This document shows positions 17,077-26,939 of a stretch of 48,637 bases of DNA, in pieces. Positions within the stretch are counted from its first letter, which is position 1, and each line of letters begins with the position of its first letter. The position numbers and the translations under genes were made by a program. Source of the stretch: an uncultured Eubacteriales bacterium (lineage in GTDB: Bacteria; Bacillota; Clostridia; Christensenellales; Aristaeellaceae); the NCBI GenBank assembly GCA_900542445.1, contig UQNN01000017.1, positions 1 to 48,637 of the forward strand, read 5' to 3'. The notes below the pieces were generated by a model. The model was not told where the DNA came from. It did not search any database and saw only the letters and a program-made list of their open reading frames with translations.

Positions 17077-17798
17077 TTCGCGTGTTGATGGTGGACGACG
17101 AGCCGCTGGTTCGGCGCGGCATTGTCGCGGGCGTCGATTGGGCGGCGCTGGGCTGCGAGGTCGTCGGCGAGGCGCAGAGCGGGGAAGAAGGGCTTGCGCT
17201 GGCGCGGAAGCTCAAACCGGAACTGATTATCACCGATATCCGCATGCCGAAGATGGATGGCATCACGATGATGAACCTTTTGCGCGAAGAGGGATGCGCG
17301 GCACACTGCATTGTGCTGACGGCGCACAGTGATTTCGAGTATGCGCGCGGGGCGCTGCTTTTCGGCGCGGACGACTATCTGCTCAAGCCGTTTCGCGATC
17401 AGGAGCTGACGCATGCCGTCGCGCGGGTCTGCCGCAAGATGCAGCCCTTGCCCGCTGCGCCCGCGCAGCAGGAAAAAGAGCCGGAGGTCAGCGGTTATGT
17501 GCGTCAGGCGATGGATTACATTGCGGCGCACTATGCCGACGAGGACATTTCCATCGCGGTGATCGCAGAGCATCTGCGCGTCAGCGAGGGGCATCTTTCC
17601 CATGTGTTCAAAAAGCAGACAGGCATGACCGTCACCAACTATCTGACCAAGACGCGCATTGACGCGGCCATGCGGATGCTGACCCGCGACCATGTGAAGG
17701 TCTATGAAGCTGCCGCCGCGGTGGGGTATAAGGATGTGACGTATTTCTCCGCGACGTTCAAGAAGCTGACGGGCCTTTCGCCGTCGGAGGTGGGGTGA
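17073..17798 (+). CDS. Response regulator with AraC-type output (YesN-like)
   Basis: A 241-residue regulator. The receiver domain has the acidic pair D8-D9, phospho-acceptor Asp55 (LIITDIRMPKMDG) and Lys in DYLLKPF. Residues 140-240 form the double helix-turn-helix of AraC proteins (SIAVIAEHLRVSEGHLSHVF, then YEAAAAVGYKDVTYFSATFK). At 241 residues it is a compact version lacking the long middle linker of Bacillus YesN. It overlaps the kinase gene by four bases. It likely activates the ABC operon starting at 18170. Confidence 0.92.
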   Translation: MIRVLMVDDEPLVRRGIVAGVDWAALGCEVVGEAQSGEEGLALARKLKPELIITDIRMPKMDGITMMNLLREEGCAAHCIVLTAHSDFEYARGALLFGADDYLLKPFRDQELTHAVARVCRKMQPLPAAPAQQEKEPEVSGYVRQAMDYIAAHYADEDISIAVIAEHLRVSEGHLSHVFKKQTGMTVTNYLTKTRIDAAMRMLTRDHVKVYEAAAAVGYKDVTYFSATFKKLTGLSPSEVG

Positions 17799-17803
17799 GG
17801 GGC

Positions 17804-17885
17804 GACGATTGGGGCTTTGCCCCAAACCCTACAAGGGAACTGAGTTCCCTTGACCTTCCGCTAAGCTGTCGCGAAGCGACAGCTT
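17804..17885 (+). repeat. Cluster of three perfect hairpins (repeat copy A)
   Basis: Starting at CGACGATTGGGGCTTT, three perfect stems with three-base loops follow in a row: TTGGGGC/GCCCCAA (17810-17826), AAGGGAAC/GTTCCCTT (17833-17851) and AAGCTGTCGC/GCGACAGCTT (17863-17885). The same plan recurs on the other strand at 39294-39375 with different stem sequences. The first stem may end transcription of the regulator gene. Beyond it, 17886-18169 holds only a short GGTTT/AAACC stem and the leader of the next operon, where I see no clear promoter. Confidence 0.75.
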
Positions 17886-18169
17886 GAAATAGGTTTGTTC
17901 AAACCGCCGCGAAGCAGAGAAGGGAGCCTGATGAGGAGTGATGTCCCACGCCCGCTGTGCGGGATTTGGCGGGCTATCAATCGCCCCTCAGGCAGGTTCG
18001 GGCAGCAGCCCAATGTTTTTTCGATATTTCTGTGCAAAGTTGTCAGAATTACCGGGTGAAATCGCAGAATTGTCCAGTTTCTTTTTGGTGGATTGGTGCG
18101 TATTATATAAAGTAACAAAGCGGCACAGAACAAGCCGCGACCCACCGACCAAGAAAGGGAGATACGCAC

Positions 18170-19465
18170 ATGAAGAAACTGTTATGCGCCGTCCTCGCCA
18201 TCGCCATGATGCTGACGGCATGCCTCGCCATGGCCGAGACCGTGGAAGAAGTCATCGCTCAGGCGCAGACCATGACCAACGAAGAGCTGTACGCCAAGGC
18301 CATTGAGGAATCCAACGGCAAGACGCTCTACGGCATCGGCAACTCCAGCCGCGGCAAGACCGCCGGCGCGAGCTTCATCGAGATGCTCCAGAAGATTGAC
18401 CCGAACTACACCGGCACGATCGAGTGGTCGCAGCCGAAGAACAACTCCATCTTTACCACACTGAACGCCGACATTAAGAGCGCCAACCACATCTATTCCA
18501 TGACGCTCATCCAGGATGGCAACCAGATTCAGACCAAGATGCTGGATACCGGCAACCTGCTCAACTTCATTCCGAAGGAGTGGGCCGAGGGCGAAGGCGT
18601 GATCGTTGAGGGCAACGACAAGCCGCTGGCGCTCCAGACGCTCAACAAGGTGTTTATGTATAACACCGTGGGCGACAAGACCTTCACCAACTGCTGGGAT
18701 TTCGTCGCCGAAGGCGTTGCGCCGCTGTTCATGGGCGTCAACTCCGAGCTGGTCGGCAAGAACTTCCTGTACATGCTGACCAAGGATACCTATGCCGACT
18801 ACCTCAAGGATGCGTTTGACGCCATGCCGGACGGCGCGGCGAAGGACCGCATTGCGGCGGAAGTCGAAGAGATGAAGCCGGAAGCTGAAGCGCTGATGCT
18901 CGACGCCGAGAATGCGCCGTATGCGCTGGCCTATATCAAGCTGTTCTGTGAGCAGTACAACGAGCAGACGGACGACGGCCCGATCTGCAACACCCTCGTC
19001 ACCAAGTCTGCGGCTGACCAGTGCGGCCTGCTGGTGTACTCCAAGCTCCGCTCTGTCGAAGAATCCGCTGAGACTTCCGTCAACAACATCGCCGTTGCGG
19101 CGTATCAGGACGGCTATCAGGGCATCGGCGGCTATGCCTACAAGCATTACCTCCAGGTGCTCAAGACCTCCCCGCTGCCGTGGACGAGCTGCGCGTTCAT
19201 CGCTTACATGACCACCACCAACGAAGGCTTCGCCGCGTGGGGCAAGGACATGGGCGGTTACAGCGCGAACCCGGTCTGCATGCAGGATCACTCTCAGGAT
19301 GGTTATGTGGACGGTGTGAACACCTATGACGCGAAGAACGACCGCGGCTACGAGTGGTGGGTCTCCGCTGACGGCGGCCGCCTCGTCGTGGAAGATCCGG
19401 CGTACTGCGCGCAGGTTTCCTTCGACCTCGGCGACTGGATCGACATGATCGTCGGCAATAAGTAA
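18170..19465 (+). CDS. ABC transporter substrate-binding protein (second operon)
   Basis: A 431-residue exported protein. The start follows AAGAAAGGGAGA. The leader MKKLLCAVLAIAMMLTACLA contains LTAC, an acceptable lipobox, so it may be a lipoprotein; cleavage after AMA is the alternative. The mature protein begins with a predicted helical stretch (TVEEVIAQAQTMTNEELYAK) before a binding-protein core (LYGIGNSSRGKT, IEWSQPKNNSI), with WWVSADGGRL near the end. It is longer than the AfuA-like relatives here. It heads an operon with a fused permease and an ATPase and is probably controlled by the sensor trio just upstream. Ligand unknown. Confidence 0.8.
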   Translation: MKKLLCAVLAIAMMLTACLAMAETVEEVIAQAQTMTNEELYAKAIEESNGKTLYGIGNSSRGKTAGASFIEMLQKIDPNYTGTIEWSQPKNNSIFTTLNADIKSANHIYSMTLIQDGNQIQTKMLDTGNLLNFIPKEWAEGEGVIVEGNDKPLALQTLNKVFMYNTVGDKTFTNCWDFVAEGVAPLFMGVNSELVGKNFLYMLTKDTYADYLKDAFDAMPDGAAKDRIAAEVEEMKPEAEALMLDAENAPYALAYIKLFCEQYNEQTDDGPICNTLVTKSAADQCGLLVYSKLRSVEESAETSVNNIAVAAYQDGYQGIGGYAYKHYLQVLKTSPLPWTSCAFIAYMTTTNEGFAAWGKDMGGYSANPVCMQDHSQDGYVDGVNTYDAKNDRGYEWWVSADGGRLVVEDPAYCAQVSFDLGDWIDMIVGNK

Positions 19466-19492
19466 GCATTTCGGAAACTTGACTTGACGTGT

Positions 19493-19520
19493 GAGGGGCA
19501 TGAAGCGTTTCATGCCCCTC
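19493..19520 (+). promoter_or_regulatory. Intercistronic stem-loop after binding-protein gene
   Basis: GAGGGGCATGAA pairs perfectly with TTCATGCCCCTC over the loop GCGT, with no T-run. It sits 27 bases after the binding-protein stop and just before the permease ribosome site, so it could protect the upstream message or lower read-through. Confidence 0.7.
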
Positions 19521-19541
19521 GCATGGTACAGGGGGAATATC

Positions 19542-21362
19542 ATGCAGCAAACTGTCAAAGCGAGCGGGACGCGGGTTTGGCTCAATAAGCTGAAAACCAC
19601 ATTCTCCAAGCCGCAGAACGCCATTCTGCTGGCGCTGGGTATCCTGCTCACATTCTCAACCATTGCGCCGATGATTTCCATCGCGCTGGATACCGTAACC
19701 GTTCATGTCGGCTCGGTGGATAGCCATTATACCGGGCTGACGGAGGGCTACACGTTTTACAACTGGCAGGATCTGTTTACCGGCAAGCTGGCGAAGGTCA
19801 ATCTCTGGTCGCCGCTGCTTAACTCGGTTCTGCTGTCGGTGTTTTCCTGCTTCGGCGCGATTTTCTACGGCGGCCTGTTTGCTTATCTGGTCACCCGCAC
19901 GAACATGCGCTGCAAGAAATATTTAAGCTCGATTTTCATTTTCCCGTATATCATGCCCCAGTGGACGCTGGCCGTCATCTGGCAGAATCTGTTTGATTCC
20001 AACCTTGTGACGGGCACGTCCGACGGCCTGCTGGCCGCCATCTTCGGCATCCGCATGCCGCTGTGGTGGTGCCAGGGCATGTTCCCCAGCGTGATGGTGC
20101 TTTCGCTGCACTACGCGCCGTTCGCGTATATCCTCATCGGCGGCATTTTCCGCAACATGGACGCGAACCTTGAAGAAGCCGCGACCATCATGGGCACGCC
20201 GCGCCTCAAGATTTTCGCGCGCGTGACGCTGCCGCTGGTCAAGCCAGCCGTGCTGAGCACGGTGCTGCTGGTCTTTTCCAGCGCGATGGGCTCGTACCCC
20301 GTGCCGCATTACCTGAACCTGACGACCCTGTGTACCAAGTATGTGCAGATGGGCGAGAAGCGCGCGGGCGAGGCGAGCATCCTTGCGGTGATCATGATTC
20401 TCTTCGGCGTGTTGATCCTGATCGTCAACCAGAAGACGACCTCCGGCCGCCAGAGTTACACGACCGTCACCGGCAAGTCCGGCCAGATTTCGCTGGTCAA
20501 TCTCGGCAAAATCGGCCGCAATGTGGTCGCCGCCATTTTCTGCGTGGCCACGTTCTTCACGGGCATTTTGCCGATTATCCTGTTCGCCATCGAGACCTTC
20601 CTGCCGAACCCCGGCGATTACAGCTTCATCCGCAACGGCGTCGCGGGCAACCTGACGACCAAGTGGTGGGTGACCAGCGAAAACATCACCGAAAACGGCA
20701 TGTATGGCCAGAAAGGCATTCTCTTCAACGAGGCCATCTGGGGCGCGTTCAAGGGCACGCTGATTGTTGCGGTTTGCTGCGCGCTGCTGGCGGGCACCAT
20801 CGGCCTGCTGGTCGGCTACTGCGTCAGCAAAAACCGGCGCAGCAAGTGGGCGGCTTACGTCAACAACATGGCGTTTCTGCCGTATCTGATGCCGTCGCTG
20901 GCCGTCGGCGTCGCGTTCTTCGTATTCGGCTCTTCGATGGGCATTTTCAACACCTATCTGCTGCTCGTGCTGGCCGGCACGGTGAAGTATATCCCGTTCG
21001 CCAGCCGCAGCGCGCTCAGCTCCATGATGCAGCTTTCCGGCGAAATTGAGGAAGCCGCCATCATTCAGGATATCCCGTGGCACAAGCGCATGCTCAACAT
21101 CATCATCCCGATTCAGAAGACCTCCATCATGAGCGGCTATTTGCTGCCGTTCATCACCTGCGTGCGCGAGTTGACGCTGTTCATGCTACTCTGCTCACAG
21201 ACGAAAATCATCACCACGATGCTGGATTATTTCGACGAGATGGGCCTGTATGCGTTTTCCAGCGGCATCAACCTGATTCTGATCGTGTTCATCCTGATCT
21301 GCAACGCGCTGATTAACAAGCTGACCGGCGCAAGTCTGGACAAAGGAATTGGAGGAGAGTAA
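19542..21362 (+). CDS. ABC transporter permease, fused double-domain
   Basis: A 606-residue membrane protein with two permease modules. ATG at 19542 follows AGGGGGA by about five bases; an upstream in-frame ATG falls inside the stem-loop. The EAA-type loops are EEAATIMGTPRLKIFARVTL near residue 210 and EEAAIIQDIPWHKRMLNIII near 505. The segment between them holds an extra extracellular region after a membrane helix (GDYSFIRNG to NEAIWGAF). It is the partner of the ATPase encoded directly downstream, whose ribosome site overlaps this gene's end. Confidence 0.88.
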   Translation: MQQTVKASGTRVWLNKLKTTFSKPQNAILLALGILLTFSTIAPMISIALDTVTVHVGSVDSHYTGLTEGYTFYNWQDLFTGKLAKVNLWSPLLNSVLLSVFSCFGAIFYGGLFAYLVTRTNMRCKKYLSSIFIFPYIMPQWTLAVIWQNLFDSNLVTGTSDGLLAAIFGIRMPLWWCQGMFPSVMVLSLHYAPFAYILIGGIFRNMDANLEEAATIMGTPRLKIFARVTLPLVKPAVLSTVLLVFSSAMGSYPVPHYLNLTTLCTKYVQMGEKRAGEASILAVIMILFGVLILIVNQKTTSGRQSYTTVTGKSGQISLVNLGKIGRNVVAAIFCVATFFTGILPIILFAIETFLPNPGDYSFIRNGVAGNLTTKWWVTSENITENGMYGQKGILFNEAIWGAFKGTLIVAVCCALLAGTIGLLVGYCVSKNRRSKWAAYVNNMAFLPYLMPSLAVGVAFFVFGSSMGIFNTYLLLVLAGTVKYIPFASRSALSSMMQLSGEIEEAAIIQDIPWHKRMLNIIIPIQKTSIMSGYLLPFITCVRELTLFMLLCSQTKIITTMLDYFDEMGLYAFSSGINLILIVFILICNALINKLTGASLDKGIGGE

Positions 21363-22979
<1,617 letters not shown>

Positions 22980-22981
22980 GA

Positions 22982-23037
22982 AAAAAACGATTGGGACAAA
23001 AGACGATTGGGGCTTTGGCATGTCCCAATCGTTTTTT
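22982..23037. terminator. Strong bidirectional terminator after second ABC operon
   Basis: AAAAAACGATTGGGACA (22982-22998) pairs perfectly with TGTCCCAATCGTTTTTT (23021-23037): 17 pairs. The 22-base loop carries another copy of ACGATTGGGGCTTT, the motif that marks the hairpin clusters at 17.8 and 39.3 kb. Confidence 0.85.
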
Positions 23038-23064
23038 AACTTTCTAAACCGGTTTGTGACGTTT

Positions 23065-23231
23065 AACTCCTTCCGTCACGCCTTCGGCGTTTTTCATCGT
23101 CTGAATCCGCCACAGGCGGCAGCGATTCAAACGTCCCTCAAAGAGGGAGGCGTTGTTCTTTCGCGAATGTGGCTTAACGCCAAAAGGCTCCCTCTTAGAG
23201 GGAGCTGTCAGCGAAGCTGACTGAAGGAGTT
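23065..23231. repeat. MITE-like palindromic element (repeat copy B)
   Basis: A 167-bp segment bounded by inverted AACTCCTTC (23065-23073) and GAAGGAGTT (23223-23231). Inside are several perfect stems with three-base loops: ACGCC/GGCGT (23078-23090), CCGCC/GGCGG (23107-23119), TCCCTC/GAGGGA (23134-23148), GCTCCCTC/GAGGGAGC (23187-23205) and GTCAGC/GCTGAC (23207-23221). It encodes no protein. The form is that of a small non-autonomous repeat or a structured RNA. Confidence 0.65.
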
Positions 23232-23261
23232 ATTGGGTCAAAGCCCCAATCGTTCTTTTTT
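23232..23261 (+). terminator. Hairpin with T-run beside the MITE-like element
   Basis: ATTGGG pairs with CCCAAT over TCAAAGC, then CGTTC and six Ts. Read on the minus strand it is another ACGATTGGGGCTTTG motif. It may end transcription through the repeat before the convergent gene at 23283. Confidence 0.55.
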
Positions 23262-23282
23262 ACCGCCGAAGCGGCGGATGGA

Positions 23283-24407
23283 TTATAAGCTTGACGTGGT
23301 CAGCGAAATCAGCGAAACCGTCGGCGGATTGAAAAGGCGGAAGAACGGCAGGGGATACAGCCCGTCGTTGTTGCCGAGACCGGGCGAGACGTACAGATAG
23401 GTTCCGCCCTTTTTCGTCAGCCCGTAATAGGTGTTTTTGCCCGGAAGAATCCCGTAAAACGGGAGATTCTGCGACGGAATAAACAGCGCGCCGACAAACG
23501 GCAGACGAACCAATCCCCCCTGATAATGGCCGCAGAGCACCAGATGCAGCCGCCCGCGTAGACTGCCCGCATACGCACCTTCCAGCTCTTCGTCGGCAGG
23601 CGGCACATGCGTCAGCGCAATATAAACGTCCTCATCGGTCATTTGTGCGCGCGCGTCGCGGGTTTCGGTCAGCCATTGCAGGTTGTAGGCGGTCAGCTCG
23701 ATGGCATTTTCGTCGCCGCTGGACAGCGCGTCGAGGTATTGCCGCTCAAACTGCTCCTGCATCGTATCCATGTCCAGACTCAAAAGCGCGCTGGTTGTCA
23801 GCCACAGCGCGTGCCCGTCGCGCTCAATCCGCACGGGTGCGCTAAGCAGCTGCGCGCCGCGCCGCCTTGCGCCGAGCACCCAGGGGGCGAACGGACTGCC
23901 GCTTGCCGCATAGCTCATCGATGCGGGAAGCGGGTCTTTGTCGCCCGGAATCATGTAAATCGGTACGCCGGGCTTGAGTTCGTGCAGCATCTCGATGAGC
24001 GTGTAGAGCGGCTGCGCGTTCCCGCGGGAAGAAACCATGTCTCCGGTGAGCACCACCGCGTCAAAATCTTCCTTTTGCAGCGCAAAACGTATGCGCGATT
24101 GATTCGCGCCATAGGATGCGCCCTTGAGATCGGAAATGTGCAGTAGCGTATATCCTTCCAGCGCCGAATCCATTTTCCGAATCGGCACGGTGACGCGCGC
24201 AACCTGTACAAATTGATTGATCGCCAGATTGGCGGCCAGCGCCGCAAGCAACAGAAGCAGCAGAAAAACCAGAACACGCCTGCCCAGCGGCGCGCGTGGC
24301 CTGGGCTCAAAAAATTCGTCGCCGGGCTGCGCAGCTTTGAAATGCGCGGTATGCTGCGGGGAAAAGGAATCAAAGCCGCTTCGGCTCTGAGAGGGGCGTC
24401 TGTTCAT
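23283..24407 (-). CDS. Membrane-anchored metallophosphoesterase-like protein with altered active site
   Basis: A 374-residue protein. ATG at 24407 follows GAGG by eight bases; a TTG 24 bases upstream is less likely. A cytoplasmic N-terminus of about 40 residues and one membrane helix (VLVFLLLLLLAALAANLAI) are followed by a YaeI/YkuE-like phosphoesterase fold. Family motifs are recognisable but changed: ISDLKG instead of SDLHG, PGDKD instead of GNHD/E, and CGHYQGG instead of GHTHGG; LTGDM and LTHVPP are kept. At least three expected metal ligands are replaced, so activity is uncertain. It is convergent with the repeat region and divergent from radA. Confidence 0.75.
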   Translation of the reverse strand: MNRRPSQSRSGFDSFSPQHTAHFKAAQPGDEFFEPRPRAPLGRRVLVFLLLLLLAALAANLAINQFVQVARVTVPIRKMDSALEGYTLLHISDLKGASYGANQSRIRFALQKEDFDAVVLTGDMVSSRGNAQPLYTLIEMLHELKPGVPIYMIPGDKDPLPASMSYAASGSPFAPWVLGARRRGAQLLSAPVRIERDGHALWLTTSALLSLDMDTMQEQFERQYLDALSSGDENAIELTAYNLQWLTETRDARAQMTDEDVYIALTHVPPADEELEGAYAGSLRGRLHLVLCGHYQGGLVRLPFVGALFIPSQNLPFYGILPGKNTYYGLTKKGGTYLYVSPGLGNNDGLYPLPFFRLFNPPTVSLISLTTSSL

Positions 24408-24612
24408 GGCTGAAACCTCGAATCTGTCCAAAATCGCTGTGAGCAGCCCGAAGGCCGACCCTCTTTCGTATGAAAACCTGTGTATGTTCAGTCGGCGTCA
24501 AGTTGAAAGTTACGCAAAAACGGGAAATGTAACCAACACGTCCATTATACCGAAATGATGGGGCGGATTCAACCGAAAAAATGCGCGAAACGAAAAAAGT
24601 TTCGCTTCCGCT

Positions 24613-24640
24613 TTGCATGAACAGCCAAGTGTGATACAAT
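24613..24640 (+). promoter_or_regulatory. Promoter of radA
   Basis: TTGCAT (24613-24618), a 16-base spacer and TACAAT (24635-24640), 29 bases before the start codon. Confidence 0.75.
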
Positions 24641-24669
24641 CAACATATGAATTCGGACGGAGGATGAAC

Positions 24670-26046
24670 ATGGCGAAGGAAAAGACGGTGTTCGTGTGCA
24701 GCGCATGCGGCTATGAAACCCCGCGCTGGATGGGCAAGTGCCCCGGCTGCAACGCGTGGAACACTTTGGAGGAACAGGCCCCGCAGGCTGCGCAGCAGGC
24801 CGCGCCCGTCAAGGCGAACAAGCAGCGCCCCGGCACGGGCGCAAGCGCGATGCGCCTTTCCGAAATCCCGGAGGAAACGAGCGCCCGCGCGACGACGGGC
24901 ATCGGAGAACTTGACCGCGTGCTCGGCGGGGGCGTGGTGGAAGGTTCGCTGATGCTGGTTGGCGGCGATCCGGGCATCGGCAAATCGACACTGCTGCTGC
25001 AAGCTTCCGAACATTTGGCGCAGAATGGCGCGCGCGTGCTGTATATTTCCGGCGAGGAATCCGTGCGGCAGATCAAGATGCGCGCGCGGCGGCTGGGTGT
25101 GACGAGCGACAATCTGCTCATCCTCAGCGAAAATGCGATGGACGCGGCTGAGCGCCGCTGGGAGGAAATCGCGCCGGATTACATGATCATCGACTCGATT
25201 CAGACGATGTATCGGCCGGATATGGCCAGCGCGCCCGGCAGCGTGTCTCAGGTGCGCGAGTGCGCCAGTCTGCTGATGCGCATGGCCAAGACGACGGGCT
25301 GCGCGGTGTTTCTCGTCGGCCATGTGACCAAAGAGGGCGCGATTGCCGGCCCGCGCGTGCTGGAACACATGGTGGACGTGGTGCTCTATTTCGAGGGCGA
25401 CCGGCAGCACGAATACCGCATTCTGCGCGCGGTGAAAAACCGCTTCGGTTCGGTCAATGAGCTTGGGCTGTTTGAGATGCGCGAGAGCGGCATGGTGCCG
25501 GTGGAAAACCCGTCGGAACTGCTGCTTTCCACGCGGGCGCGCAACGTGCCCGGCTCGTGCGTACACTGCGCGATCGAAGGCTCACGGCCCATGCTGGTGG
25601 ATGTGCAGGCGTTGGCCTTGCAGACGGCCTATGGCACGCCGCGGCGCACGACGAACGGCTTTGACGCGGGAAGGCTGGCGCTGCTGCTGGCCGTGCTGGA
25701 AAAGCGCGCGGGCGTGTCGCTGTTCAATCAGGATGTGTATGTCAACGTTGCGGGCGGGCTTGAGCTGTCCGAACCGGCGGCGGATCTGCCGCTCTGCGCG
25801 GCGGTCGCTTCCAGCGTGCGCGACGCATGCGTGCCGGGCGATTGGGCGGTGATCGGCGAGGTCGGTCTGGCGGGCGAGATCCGCGCCGTTTCTCAGGCGG
25901 AACGCCGCCTTGCCGAGTGCGCGAGACTCGGCTTCACGACCGCCGTCATCCCGCGGGAGAACGCCAGGCACCTCCGCGCGCCGGAAGGCATGCGGGTCTA
26001 TGGCGTGGAAACGCTGGCCGAAGCGCTGGCGATTCTGTTCGGATAA
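24670..26046 (+). CDS. radA: DNA repair protein RadA
   Basis: A 458-residue RecA-related helicase that promotes branch migration in recombinational repair. A zinc finger (Cys10, 13, 24, 27) is followed by the ATPase core with Walker A GGDPGIGKST near 98-107, Walker B YMIIDSIQTM near 171-180 and the RadA-specific KNRFG at 256-260. The C-terminal 170 residues are the Lon-like domain, with VNVAGGLELSEPAADLPLCA and the VPGDWAVIGEVGLAGEIRAV stretch. ATG at 24670 is chosen over 24664 for its spacing from GGAGG. Length matches Bacillus RadA (458). It has its own promoter and is not in an operon. Confidence 0.95.
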   Translation: MAKEKTVFVCSACGYETPRWMGKCPGCNAWNTLEEQAPQAAQQAAPVKANKQRPGTGASAMRLSEIPEETSARATTGIGELDRVLGGGVVEGSLMLVGGDPGIGKSTLLLQASEHLAQNGARVLYISGEESVRQIKMRARRLGVTSDNLLILSENAMDAAERRWEEIAPDYMIIDSIQTMYRPDMASAPGSVSQVRECASLLMRMAKTTGCAVFLVGHVTKEGAIAGPRVLEHMVDVVLYFEGDRQHEYRILRAVKNRFGSVNELGLFEMRESGMVPVENPSELLLSTRARNVPGSCVHCAIEGSRPMLVDVQALALQTAYGTPRRTTNGFDAGRLALLLAVLEKRAGVSLFNQDVYVNVAGGLELSEPAADLPLCAAVASSVRDACVPGDWAVIGEVGLAGEIRAVSQAERRLAECARLGFTTAVIPRENARHLRAPEGMRVYGVETLAEALAILFG

Positions 26047-26155
26047 AATCGAATGGTATCGGACGGACGAACGATGGGCGCTCCTTGTGTGCGGATTTGC
26101 GAAAATCCGTTGCAGGGGGCGCGCGTTGCGCGTCCGTTTTTCTATCGTTACAACT

Positions 26156-26185
26156 TTGTTACACGAAGAAGGAAGAATATATGAT
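26156..26185 (+). promoter_or_regulatory. Probable promoter of the OmpR-type two-component operon
   Basis: TTGTTA (26156-26161), an 18-base spacer and TATGAT (26180-26185). A second overlapping TATGAT begins at 26185. The assignment is moderate. Confidence 0.45.
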
Positions 26186-26270
26186 ATGATAAAGAGGAAG
26201 GAAAACGACTTCCGTATAGTTTTCGCGCGATTTCGAGGATGGAATCGAGCGTGAAGGGAGGCAAAGCGGC

Positions 26271-26939
26271 ATGGCAAACCTTTTGCTGGTCGAAGACGAC
26301 GCGTCCGTTCGGCAGATTGTGATGTTGCAGCTGTCGCTGGTCGGCTATGACGTGCGCGCGGCGGAGGACGCAGGGCAGGCGCGTCGCATGATGGAAGAAA
26401 AAACGCCGGATCTGGCGATTCTGGATATCATGCTGCCCGGTGAGGACGGCTTTTCGCTGGCCGAAACGATGATGGAGCGGGCCGTTCCCGTATTGTTTTT
26501 GACGGCGAAGACGGCGGTTTCTGACCGCGTGCGCGGGCTGCGCATGGGCGCGGAGGACTATATGCTCAAGCCGTTTGAACCGGAAGAACTGCTGGCGCGC
26601 GTGGAAAACATCCTCCGCCGCACCAGGAAGGCGCGGACGCATTTTGTCTTCGGCGCACTGGTTGTCGATCTGCCGTCCCGACGCGTGACGAAGGGCGAGC
26701 GCGAAGTGGCGCTGACCGCGCTGGAATTTGACCTGCTGGCGATGCTCGTGCGCCGCAGCAACGTGGCGCTCAGCCGTGAAGCGCTGCTTTCGGGCGTATG
26801 GGGCTATGCTTATCAGGGGGAAACGCGCACGGTGGATGTGCATATTCAACGCCTGCGCGGCAAAATCGGCGCGGAATACATTGAAACGGTGTATAAATAC
26901 GGTTATCGGTTCTGCGGCGAAGGGGAGGGAAAACCATGA
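26271..26939 (+). CDS. OmpR/PhoB-family response regulator
   Basis: A 222-residue regulator starting eight bases after AAGGGAGG. The receiver has acidic residues E8-D9-D10, phospho-acceptor Asp52 (LAILDIMLPGEDG), Thr in LFLTAKT and Lys in YMLKPFEP. The C-terminal winged helix (about 125-220) has ALTALEFDLLAMLVRRSNVA and TVDVHIQRLRGKIG. It overlaps the kinase gene by four bases. Its targets are unknown. The secreted-protein gene 90 bases downstream of the kinase may be one of them. Confidence 0.93.
   Translation: MANLLLVEDDASVRQIVMLQLSLVGYDVRAAEDAGQARRMMEEKTPDLAILDIMLPGEDGFSLAETMMERAVPVLFLTAKTAVSDRVRGLRMGAEDYMLKPFEPEELLARVENILRRTRKARTHFVFGALVVDLPSRRVTKGEREVALTALEFDLLAMLVRRSNVALSREALLSGVWGYAYQGETRTVDVHIQRLRGKIGAEYIETVYKYGYRFCGEGEGKP

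Noticed and set aside
18170..19465. Iron transport role for the binding proteins
   Set aside because: The family is often labelled iron(III), but ferric ligand residues are not evident and the regulators are sugar or phosphoester types, so substrate is left open.
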